Assembly: GCA_012270135.1 (NCBI GenBank)
Contig: JAAXIW010000239.1
Span: forward strand, 61,845-73,974
DNA: 12,130 bases
Reading direction: 5' to 3'
DNA from: Brevundimonas sp.
GTDB lineage: Bacteria; Pseudomonadota; Alphaproteobacteria; Caulobacterales; Caulobacteraceae
Each line of letters starts with the position of its first letter. The first letter of the stretch is position 1. The notes under the pieces are model-generated. The model was not told the origin of the DNA. It did not search any database and worked only from the letters and a program-made list of their open reading frames with translations. Shown here piece by piece: positions 5,943 through 12,130 of this stretch. Position numbers and translations under genes: made by a program.

Positions 5943-6416
5943 ATGGGATCCCACTCCATTCCACTCTCACGCCGCAGTCTCATCGCCATGGGAACGGGCG
6001 CCCTGGCGGTCGCGGCCTGCGCCCCGGTCGGTCGCGCGTCGAACGAGCTCGCCGTCTACAAGACGCCGACCTGCGCCTGTTGCACGGCCTGGGTGGATCA
6101 CATGCGCGCCGCGGGCTTCGAGGCGCGGATCAGCGAGCTTCCCAGTCTCCGCTCGATCCGCAGCACCCAAGGCGTGCCCGAAGCCCTCGCGTCCTGTCAC
6201 ACCGCCCTGATCGGGGGCTATGTTCTGGAGGGCCATGTGCCGGCCGAGGACGTGAGACGGCTTCTGGCCGAGCGTCCCAAGGCCGTGGGCCTGGCGGTTC
6301 CGGCGATGCCCCTGGGGTCGCCGGGCATGGAGACGCCGGACGGCCAGCGCGAGCCCTATGAGACCCTGCTGATCCTCGAGGGCGGCGGCACACGCGTCTT
6401 CGCGCGTCACGGCTAG
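5943..6416 (+). CDS. copG: CopG-type DUF411 copper protein with CxCC motif
   Basis: Periplasmic protein of 157 residues in the DUF411 family, whose studied member is the copper-resistance protein CopG (unrelated to the plasmid repressor of the same name). The N-terminus has SRRSLIA (9-15), Tat-like, and a lipobox-like AVAAC with Cys26, so it may be exported folded and lipidated. The thioredoxin-like core starts LAVYKTPTCACCTAWVDHM (36-54) with Cys44, Cys46 and Cys47 forming CxCC, and His53. It continues with ASCHTALIGGYVLEGHVPAEDV (83-104; Cys85, His98) and GLAVPAMPLGSPGME. CopG proteins bind a cluster of copper ions through these Cys residues and may interconvert copper redox states. GAGG lies 4 bases before the ATG. 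The PepSY gene follows after 13 bases, which suggests they work together. Confidence 0.9.
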   Translation: MGSHSIPLSRRSLIAMGTGALAVAACAPVGRASNELAVYKTPTCACCTAWVDHMRAAGFEARISELPSLRSIRSTQGVPEALASCHTALIGGYVLEGHVPAEDVRRLLAERPKAVGLAVPAMPLGSPGMETPDGQREPYETLLILEGGGTRVFARHG

Positions 6417-6429
6417 TCGGGTTCGTTCC

Positions 6430-7161
6430 ATGAAGGTTCTCAGGCTGTCGACCCAGCTTCACAAATGGGTCGCCCTCGTGGTGGGGCTGCAGGTTCTGTT
6501 CTGGGTCGGCGGCGGTCTGGTCATGACCGTCATTCCGATCGAGACGGTGCGTAGCGAACATCGCGCGGCCGAACTCAAGCCGGCTCTGCTTGAGGTTGGA
6601 GCTCTTCCGACCCTCGCCGTCGTGGCCCGTCGCGCGGGCGTGGCCCCTGTCGAGGCGGAGCTGCGCACGACGCCGCGCGGACCCGCCTGGACTTTGAAAC
6701 CGGCGGACGGAGAGCCCGTCGTCGTGTCCGCCGTCACGGGCCTTCCGTTCGGGCCGATGTCCGCTGGCGAGGCCTCGGCGTTCGCCCGGACGGGCTACAA
6801 GGGCGAGGCGAAGGTGTCCGACGCCGTGCTGCTGGCCACGGCGCCTCAGGAAACCGGCCGGACAGGACCGCTCTGGAGGGTCGATTTCGCCGACCGCGAG
6901 CAGACGACCTTCTACCTGTCGCCGGCAACCGGAGAGGTGGTGACGCGCCGTTCCGGCGTCTGGCGGTTCTACGACTTCTTCTGGCGGCTCCACATCATGG
7001 ACTGGAAGACCGGCGAGAACTTCAACCACCCGCTGATCATCATCACGACCGTTCTCACCCTGAGCATCGTGATCACGGGGATCATCCTGCTCTGGATCCG
7101 TTTGGCGCGGGATCTGAAGGCGTTCAGGGCGTTCCGGCGGCCGGGCGGTCCTGGAAACTAG
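6430..7161 (+). CDS. PepSY-type membrane protein
   Basis: Inner-membrane protein of 243 residues with two transmembrane helices (about 13-33 and 200-224) around a periplasmic region. The opening LHKWVALVVGLQVLFWVGGGLVM (10-32) is typical of PepSY-associated TM proteins. The PepSY-like segment lies about 148-176 (PLWRVDFADREQTTFYLSPATGEVV), followed by FFWRLHIMDWKTGENFNHP. His11, His188 and His200 are the conserved-looking His residues at membrane edges. In longer relatives such residues bind heme and the proteins pass electrons to metals; in this short form that is inference. It lies 13 bases after the copG-like gene with no good Shine-Dalgarno site, which suggests translational coupling. It is last in the plus-strand run and converges on the fusion gene. 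Electron supply to CopG or control of periplasmic copper redox would fit. Confidence 0.83.
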   Translation: MKVLRLSTQLHKWVALVVGLQVLFWVGGGLVMTVIPIETVRSEHRAAELKPALLEVGALPTLAVVARRAGVAPVEAELRTTPRGPAWTLKPADGEPVVVSAVTGLPFGPMSAGEASAFARTGYKGEAKVSDAVLLATAPQETGRTGPLWRVDFADREQTTFYLSPATGEVVTRRSGVWRFYDFFWRLHIMDWKTGENFNHPLIIITTVLTLSIVITGIILLWIRLARDLKAFRAFRRPGGPGN

Positions 7162-7278
7162 GGTGCAGAGGGCGCCCCTGATCCAGGCAGCGAAACGATA
7201 AACCTTGGTCAGGGACGGCACTTGGTGCCGCCGAGGGGCCAGGTCGTCGGTAATTGAATCGGGGTGAACCCTCAAATC
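7162..7278. other. Short gap between convergent genes, with one small hairpin
   Basis: 117 bases between the stops of the PepSY gene and the fusion gene. A perfect 6-bp hairpin CGGCAC-TTG-GTGCCG lies at 7216-7230 and could help end either transcript, but no T run follows on either strand. Nothing else recognisable. Confidence 0.35.
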
Positions 7279-9828
7279 TTAGACGATAAACCGATCCCAG
7301 GCGCCGTAATGCTCCTTGCTTCGGCGGCCGCGCGGAAGGCTCAGCACCATGACGGCCAAGCCGGTGAGCACTACGGAGATCGTAGAGATCAATCCGCTTT
7401 GCTCCATGATCCATGGGCTAAGCACCAGCCAGGTCGCCAGGACAATGTTCAGCAAGCGGAGGGGCCGCGCCACTTCCGCCATGGCAATGACGGAGGTTGT
7501 TACAATCAGGGCTCCGATCAGGTGATCGCTGTCAGCGAGAGGCGCCTCAGTCCCGACGGCCAGTCGCGAGAACATCAGCCAGACCCCAAGTGCCGCGCAG
7601 ACCACCAGGGTCCATGGCGCATTGACGCCCCGCAGCGCCGAGGCGGCTGCGGCCGGAACTCCATCCCCGAACCCGGCCCGGCGATCAATCGTCCCGCCGG
7701 GCAGGGCGTCGCCGCGAAAGAAGGCGCGCCAGAAGGGCCGTCCTCGGCGGGTGTTCAGCACCATGAACTGTCCCATGGCGACCAGTTCGTCGAGGGAATA
7801 GGGGATCATGATCAGCATGGCGATGCCCGCCGCAATGCAGAGCGTGCAGTAGGTGCCAATGACGATAGGCTGGGCGATGATGAAATAGATGCTGACCACG
7901 CCGAGCGGAACGACGACGATACCGAACAACAAGACCATCCACGGCATGGTGCGCCACCGCGCCCGGCCGCCCATCGCCCCCATCAGAATCTCGATCATAT
8001 AGGTGATGGTCCCGACCCCGCCGTCGGCAACCGGCCAGGCCTTGGACATGTCGGAGGTGATGACGCGCTCGGTTCCGTTGAGCGGCCCGGGAACATTGAA
8101 GAACGGCTCCCAAACCCCGTCGATATGGCCTAGCTGATAAGCGGTGAGAATCCTTGACAGCACGAGACCGACCAGGCCCAGGGCGATGATCGGAACGCGC
8201 TGGAGATAGGTCGAAGGACAATAGCTCCAGCCCGGCGGGGTGTCAGTCTCGTCCATCATCCCTTCCATGCTCATCCCCGGCATCATCGGGATCAGGATGG
8301 TCAAGGCCACCACCAGGGCGCCGACCAGCATGTCGTTGCTGTAGACCGCCGCGCTCGGCGTCCAGAACAGGATGGAGGCGCCGAGCAGCCAGATACCGAT
8401 GACGGTGTTGGCCCATTGGGCCCAGCCGCCCCTCGGCGACATGGAGAACCCGGCGAAGACCATGATCAGGACGCCGCTGATCACGTCGTTCCAGCCGCTC
8501 AGGGCGTTGCGAAGGGCGGGCGCCCACAGATTCCGTTCCTCGGTGACCGTCAGGATGGCGGCCGAGAACTCGGTCTGGGTGAAGACGCCGAAGATTAACG
8601 GAACCGTCGCCAGCCACAGGCCCAACCCCATGGTCAGCCAATGCACCCACAGCATGTCGAAATGCATGCTGCGCATGGAGCGGGTGTGCTCGGCGAGCAT
8701 CCGACTGTGTTCCGCCGGCTTCATGGCGTGGGCCCGCCCCGCCGCCGCCTCGACCTTGTCGTCAGCGACCCTGGCCGCGTTGAGCCTGTTGGCCTGATAC
8801 CAAGCGAAGGGGTCGGCCTTCAGCCCGGCGACGATGGTCGGCAGGCTCTTGCGTAGGGTGTGTTTCGGAGACCAGCCCAGATGGGTCCGCGCCGCAGTCA
8901 GGTCGAGCTCATAGTGGTCTCCGGAGATGTCGACCATCCACGGCCGGATGAAACCATCCCCATCGAAGACGGCGCTTTCCGCCCAGGCTCCCGCCTTGGC
9001 GGCGGCCTTGGGAATGGAGAGCGTCTCCCATGCCTCGTCGTGGATCAGCCGACCGAGATCGCGCTGGATTTCGTCATAGGTCATCACGTCGGTCTCACCG
9101 AGCAGGACCGGAAAGTCCTCTGGCAGATCCGCGCGTCGATCGATCACCCGAGCGATGGCGGCCATCAGGTCATCAAGGTGCAGGGAGGGCTGGCCGGTGG
9201 CCAGACTGCCTGGATAGATCCGCGCGCTGGCCCGTTTCTCGTAAATGCGGGCGATTTGCTGGACCAGGAAGGCGGAGTGACCGCCGTCGTCATAGATACC
9301 GGCCGGCCGCAGGAAGACGGCGGGGATCTTGCCGCGCTTTTCGCGGATCAAGGCCTCGGTGAGAACCTTGGATTCGCGATAGGGCAGACTCGCGTCGAGC
9401 GGCGCGGTTTCGTCGATCGGCCGGCCCGGTTCCGTCGGCTGGTGCACCAGCATGGTGCTGGAGAAGACAAACTGTTCGACGTCGAAGGCCTGGAGGCCGT
9501 CCAGGAGGCGGCCGGTTCCGCGCACCGTCACCGCCTCGTAGCGCGGGTCGGGCTCGCCGCTGAGGTCGAAGAAGGCCGCCAGATGGATGACGGAAGCGAT
9601 CTTGCGCCCGTATCCTGTTCGGACCCGGTCGAACGCCGCCTCGACGCTGGCGTCATCCGCCAGGTCGATGCAGACGCATTCGGCGCCGGCAGGGGGATGG
9701 GGCGGCAGGTCGCGATCGAAACCGATCACCCGGAAGCGTTTGGCCAGACGTTTGACCAGGGCCGAGCCGATGAAACCGCTCGAGCCGGTAACGATGACGA
9801 CCGGCCGATCGCTGGCTGGAGCCGCCAT
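7279..9828 (-). CDS. SDR epimerase-like / SPW repeat / VKOR-like membrane fusion protein
   Basis: Very unusual protein of 849 residues. N-terminal cytoplasmic extended SDR domain: nucleotide-binding TGSSGFIG (14-21), FDRD at 37-40, active-site SST (123-125) and YRESK (Tyr150, Lys154). Substrate unknown. A linker about 345-395 is rich in Met and His (HAMKPAEHSRMLAEHTRSM). Then an SPW-type membrane unit (helices about 397-416, 446-463, 472-489, 498-515), a Met-rich loop (PMMPGMSMEGMM, 514-525), and a VKOR-like unit (helices about 545-564, 608-621, 628-651, 657-678) with the redox motif CTLC (Cys661, Cys664). Last comes a second SPW unit with four helices about 737-831 and the signature SPW at 804-806. 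The loop Cys pair of classic VKOR enzymes is missing. The ATG at 9828 overlaps the previous stop as TGATG; ATG 9849 would add seven residues. Probably a membrane thiol or quinone redox protein; precise role unknown. Confidence 0.85.
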   Translation of the reverse strand: MAAPASDRPVVIVTGSSGFIGSALVKRLAKRFRVIGFDRDLPPHPPAGAECVCIDLADDASVEAAFDRVRTGYGRKIASVIHLAAFFDLSGEPDPRYEAVTVRGTGRLLDGLQAFDVEQFVFSSTMLVHQPTEPGRPIDETAPLDASLPYRESKVLTEALIREKRGKIPAVFLRPAGIYDDGGHSAFLVQQIARIYEKRASARIYPGSLATGQPSLHLDDLMAAIARVIDRRADLPEDFPVLLGETDVMTYDEIQRDLGRLIHDEAWETLSIPKAAAKAGAWAESAVFDGDGFIRPWMVDISGDHYELDLTAARTHLGWSPKHTLRKSLPTIVAGLKADPFAWYQANRLNAARVADDKVEAAAGRAHAMKPAEHSRMLAEHTRSMRSMHFDMLWVHWLTMGLGLWLATVPLIFGVFTQTEFSAAILTVTEERNLWAPALRNALSGWNDVISGVLIMVFAGFSMSPRGGWAQWANTVIGIWLLGASILFWTPSAAVYSNDMLVGALVVALTILIPMMPGMSMEGMMDETDTPPGWSYCPSTYLQRVPIIALGLVGLVLSRILTAYQLGHIDGVWEPFFNVPGPLNGTERVITSDMSKAWPVADGGVGTITYMIEILMGAMGGRARWRTMPWMVLLFGIVVVPLGVVSIYFIIAQPIVIGTYCTLCIAAGIAMLIMIPYSLDELVAMGQFMVLNTRRGRPFWRAFFRGDALPGGTIDRRAGFGDGVPAAAASALRGVNAPWTLVVCAALGVWLMFSRLAVGTEAPLADSDHLIGALIVTTSVIAMAEVARPLRLLNIVLATWLVLSPWIMEQSGLISTISVVLTGLAVMVLSLPRGRRSKEHYGAWDRFIV

Positions 9829-9950
9829 CACCCGCGCCCCCGCAGACATTTGATCAGGGCGGCGATCGCGAGCAGCAGAGCGACGATCACCAGAAGGCTG
9901 ACCAGCCCCATGCCGCCCATCATCCAGCCCATTCCGCTTTCATCCATCAT
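9828..9950 (-). CDS. 40-residue Met-rich single-pass membrane peptide
   Basis: Small protein that starts MMDESGMGWMMGGMG, six Met in the first 14 residues, followed by one transmembrane helix (about 15-33) and a short basic tail KCLRGRG with Cys35. AAGGAGA lies 7 bases before the first ATG (9950), a strong Shine-Dalgarno site, so this start is preferred over the longer open frame to 10040, which lacks one and has non-membrane composition. The stop overlaps the start of the fusion gene (TGATG), so the two are probably made together and may form a complex. Short Met-rich membrane peptides are common near copper pumps, but no family is recognised. Metal binding by the Met cluster is inference. 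Confidence 0.7.
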   Translation of the reverse strand: MMDESGMGWMMGGMGLVSLLVIVALLLAIAALIKCLRGRG

Positions 9951-9957
9951 CGCGCGT

Positions 9958-9964
9958 TCTCCTT
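9958..9964 (-). promoter_or_regulatory. Strong ribosome binding site for the Met-rich peptide
   Basis: AAGGAGA on the minus strand, 7 bases before ATG 9950. It decides the start of the 40-residue peptide and supports its being translated. Since the fusion gene has no clear site of its own, this may feed translation of both. Confidence 0.65.
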
Positions 9965-9969
9965 GTTCA

Positions 9970-9989
9970 GGCCCGTCCGAAGACGGGCC
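9970..9989 (-). other. Intercistronic hairpin between cusF-like gene and Met-rich peptide gene
   Basis: Perfect 8-bp stem GGCCCGTC-CGAA-GACGGGCC in the 61-base gap after the cusF-like stop. No T run follows on the minus strand, so it is more likely an mRNA stabiliser or partial attenuator inside the operon than a full terminator. Confidence 0.5.
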
Positions 9990-10011
9990 CCCCGCGGGCC
10001 TCGGCGTCCGA

Positions 10012-10413
10012 CTACTGCGGGCGCAGGGCGGTGACCTCATTGACCCCGTCGTGGATCGAGACGTCGAAAGCGACCCGGTCTCCGACCCTGGCGTCCGCCA
10101 GCACAGCGGCCTGGGCCGTGAAGGTCATGGCCATGGCCGGCCAGCCCACGTCCGGGATCGCGCCATGATCGATGGTGACGGTGCCGGCCGAGGCGTCGAC
10201 AGCCGTGATCGTGCCTGTGCCGGCGCCGGTCTTGGCGTCCTGCCCCTCCGCCATCGGCATGCCGGACATATCCGGCGCCCCCGGCATGTCGGACGCGTTC
10301 GACGCCATGGGCATTTCAGAGGCGGGAGCCGGGTCGGCGGCCGGCGCGGTCTCGGATTGACCGCAGGCGCTTAAGCCGAGGGCGGCGGCGGACAGGATCA
10401 GGGCGTGGTTCAT
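10012..10413 (-). CDS. cusF: CusF-like periplasmic copper-binding lipoprotein
   Basis: Copper chaperone-like protein of 133 residues. The signal peptide ends in the lipobox LSAC with lipidated Cys17, unlike soluble E. coli CusF. Residues 30-56 form a Met-rich linker (EMPMASNASDMPGAPDMSGMPM). The CusF domain covers about 65-131: GTGTITAVDASAGTVTIDHG, then IPDVGWPAMAMTF, then GDRVAFDVS. The Cu(I)/Ag(I) site of CusF (His36, Trp44, Met47, Met49) is fully kept with the same spacing: His83, Trp91, Met94, Met96. It should bind Cu(I) in the periplasm and hand it to the RND pump whose gene ends 17 bases upstream. AAGGAG lies 7 bases before the ATG. In E. coli cusF stands before cusB and cusA; here it follows cusA. 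Confidence 0.92.
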   Translation of the reverse strand: MNHALILSAAALGLSACGQSETAPAADPAPASEMPMASNASDMPGAPDMSGMPMAEGQDAKTGAGTGTITAVDASAGTVTIDHGAIPDVGWPAMAMTFTAQAAVLADARVGDRVAFDVSIHDGVNEVTALRPQ

Positions 10414-10430
10414 GGTGTTTCTCCTTGGAT

Positions 10431-12130
10431 TTACGTCTTCGAGCGAGACCTGCGGCGTCGCAGCAGCAGATAGCCTGCGGGAATAACGAGCATGGACAGC
10501 AAAGGCGCCGTCAGCATGCCGCCGATGACGGGCGCGGCGATGCGGCTCATCACCTCCGAACCGGCCCCGTGGCCGATCAGGATCGGGAAAAGACCGGCCA
10601 GGATTACCGCCACGGTCATGGCCTTGGGCCGAACCCGCAGCAGGGCTCCTTCGCGGACAGCGGTCTCGACCTCGGCCGGTTCGGAGTTTGGACCCCGGTC
10701 GTTGAGCGCAGTCTTCAGATAGATCACCATCACCACGCCGAACTCGGCCGCCAGACCGGCCAGGGCGATAAAGCCGACCCCGGTCGCGACCGACTGGTGA
10801 TAGCCCAGCAGATACAGCAGCCAGACCCCGCCGGTCAGGGCGAACGGCAGGGTGGCCATGATCAAGGCCGCCTCGTCGAACCGCCCGAAGGTCAGATACA
10901 GCAGCACGAAGATGATCAGCAGGGTGGCCGGGACCACGATCTTCAGCCGTTCGGCCGCGCGCGTCAGATATTCGAATTGCCCGGAATAGGCGATGCTCAC
11001 CCCGGGACTTAGAGTTATCTTTTCGGCCACCGCCGACCGCAGGTCGCCGACGACCGAGGCCAAGTCACGGCCACGAACATCGATATAGACCCAGGTCGTG
11101 GGGCGGCCGTTCTCCGACTTCAGCATCGGCGGACCGTCCGTGACCTGAAGGTCAGCGACCGTGCCGAGGGTGATCTGCTGGCCCGAGGGCGTCAGCACCG
11201 GCAGGGTCTGGAGCTCCGACAGGCTGTCGCGGATCTCGCGCGGATAGCGGACACTGATCGGATAGCGGGCCAGCCCCTCGACCGTCTGGCCGATGGTTTC
11301 GCCGCCGACCGCCCCCGCGACGATGCTCTGGACATCCGCGATATTGAGACCGTAGCGGCTGGCCGCCTGTCGATCGATGTCGATATCGATATAGCGCCCG
11401 CCCGTCAGCCGTTCGGCCAGGGCCGAGCTGACGCCGGGCACGGTCCTGGCCACCGCCTCGACCTCGGCGGCGATCCGGTCGATGGCCTGGAGGTCGGCGC
11501 CGGAGACCTTGACCCCGATCGGGCTTTTGATCCCGGTGGCCAGCATGTCGATGCGGTTGCGGATCGGCGGCACCCAGATATTGGCCAGACCGGGGACGCG
11601 TACCGCCGCATCCAATTCCTCGACCAGCTTCTCCGGCGTCATCCCGGGCCGCCACTGGTCGCGCGGCTTGAAGCGGATCGTGGTCTCGAACATCACCAAC
11701 GGGGCGGGGTCGGTGGCCGTATCCGCCCGGCCGGCCTTGCCGAACACGCTCTCCACCTCGGGCACAGAACGGATCATGCGGTCCGTCTGCTGCAGCAGTT
11801 CGGACGCCTTCGCCGCTGACAGGCCCGGCAAGGCGGTCGGCATATAGAGCAGGTCACCCTCGTCCATCGGCGGCATGAATTCGCCGCCCAGCTGGCTGAT
11901 CGGCCAGGCCGAGGTGGCGAACACCGCCAGGGCGATCAGCAGGGTGGCGCGGGGACGCCGCAGCACCCAGTCGAGCGGTCGGCGGTAGATGTGGGTCAGC
12001 CAGCGGTTGATCGGATTGCTCTGCTCGGCCGGGATCCGGCCCCGGATCAGATAGCCCATCAGCACCGGCACGAGGGTGACCGACAGGATCGCCGCCGCCG
12101 CCATCGCATAGCTCTTGGTGAAGGCCAGCG
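10431..12130 (-). CDS. cusA: CusA-type heavy-metal RND efflux pump, C-terminal part (5' end beyond window)
   Basis: C-terminal 565 or so residues of an HME-RND inner-membrane pump; the frame runs through the right edge (LAFTKSYA before the first Met at 12104). Numbered from that Met, the periplasmic porter holds Met88, Met138 and Met187, spaced 50 and 49 apart, exactly as Met573, Met623 and Met672, the Cu(I)/Ag(I) site of E. coli CusA. Glu454 (AAEFG) and Lys494 (RVRPKAM) match the proton-relay residues Glu939 and Lys984. Motifs WVPPIRNRIDMLATGIKSPIGVKVSG (178-202) and GSEVMSRIAAPVIGGM (515-530) are typical of this family. Several C-terminal helices lie between about 387 and 548, and the tail is Arg/Lys-rich. 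It should drive Cu(I)/Ag(I) out with CusB- and CusC-like partners, presumably encoded further right. It is upstream of cusF in the same operon. Confidence 0.95.
   Translation of the reverse strand, partial: LAFTKSYAMAAAAILSVTLVPVLMGYLIRGRIPAEQSNPINRWLTHIYRRPLDWVLRRPRATLLIALAVFATSAWPISQLGGEFMPPMDEGDLLYMPTALPGLSAAKASELLQQTDRMIRSVPEVESVFGKAGRADTATDPAPLVMFETTIRFKPRDQWRPGMTPEKLVEELDAAVRVPGLANIWVPPIRNRIDMLATGIKSPIGVKVSGADLQAIDRIAAEVEAVARTVPGVSSALAERLTGGRYIDIDIDRQAASRYGLNIADVQSIVAGAVGGETIGQTVEGLARYPISVRYPREIRDSLSELQTLPVLTPSGQQITLGTVADLQVTDGPPMLKSENGRPTTWVYIDVRGRDLASVVGDLRSAVAEKITLSPGVSIAYSGQFEYLTRAAERLKIVVPATLLIIFVLLYLTFGRFDEAALIMATLPFALTGGVWLLYLLGYHQSVATGVGFIALAGLAAEFGVVMVIYLKTALNDRGPNSEPAEVETAVREGALLRVRPKAMTVAVILAGLFPILIGHGAGSEVMSRIAAPVIGGMLTAPLLSMLVIPAGYLLLRRRRSRSKT

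Noticed and set aside
7264..8133. 289-codon open frame on the plus strand
   Set aside because: Antisense to the VKOR/SPW part of the fusion gene; the sequence is rich in Gln, His, Asp and Arg without a recognisable fold.
8860..10374. 504-codon open frame on the plus strand
   Set aside because: It is antisense to the SDR domain, the Met-rich peptide and the cusF-like gene, all of which have clear family motifs. Its long run without stops is a GC-rich effect.

Overview
The window is a high-GC stretch of an alphaproteobacterial genome that is almost wholly devoted to copper (and perhaps other heavy-metal) handling in the cell envelope. Codon use, GC-rich third positions, gene content and protein style suggest a Caulobacterales or Sphingomonadales relative. 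That is an impression from the sequence, not a database result.

Layout. (1) At 1-2215 on the plus strand lies the 3' part of copB, an outer-membrane copper protein with ten GHDMS repeats, followed by a HAD-family hydrolase. (2) At 4567-2376 on the minus strand there is a three-gene regulator of the CnrY-CnrX-CnrH type (short anti-sigma factor, periplasmic metal sensor, ECF sigma factor). After it come a Pro/Ala-rich lipoprotein with a GHDMS tail and a divergent CopC-domain protein, ending at a strong terminator. (3) At 4685-7161 on the plus strand are a DUF2231 membrane protein, a secreted NTF2-like protein, a CopG-type DUF411 protein with a CxCC motif, and a PepSY-type membrane protein. (4) From the right edge to 7279 on the minus strand are the C-terminal part of a CusA-type RND pump, a CusF-like lipoprotein, a 40-residue Met-rich membrane peptide, and an approximately 850-residue fusion of an SDR epimerase-like domain, SPW repeats and a VKOR-like domain.

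How it fits together. CusA would export Cu(I)/Ag(I). CusF, CopC, CopB, CopG and the lipoprotein would bind or buffer metal in the periplasm or at the outer membrane. The CnrX-like sensor would release the sigma factor from CnrY when metal is present. Met/His-rich segments recur in seven different proteins here, which argues for one envelope copper-handling network. The least familiar parts are the SDR-SPW-VKOR fusion with its small Met-rich partner, and the use of a CnrYXH-type module, best known from nickel/cobalt resistance, beside copper genes.

No RNA genes, insertion sequences, CRISPR arrays or gaps above 300 bases were seen. Both edge genes (copB and cusA) are cut by the window.
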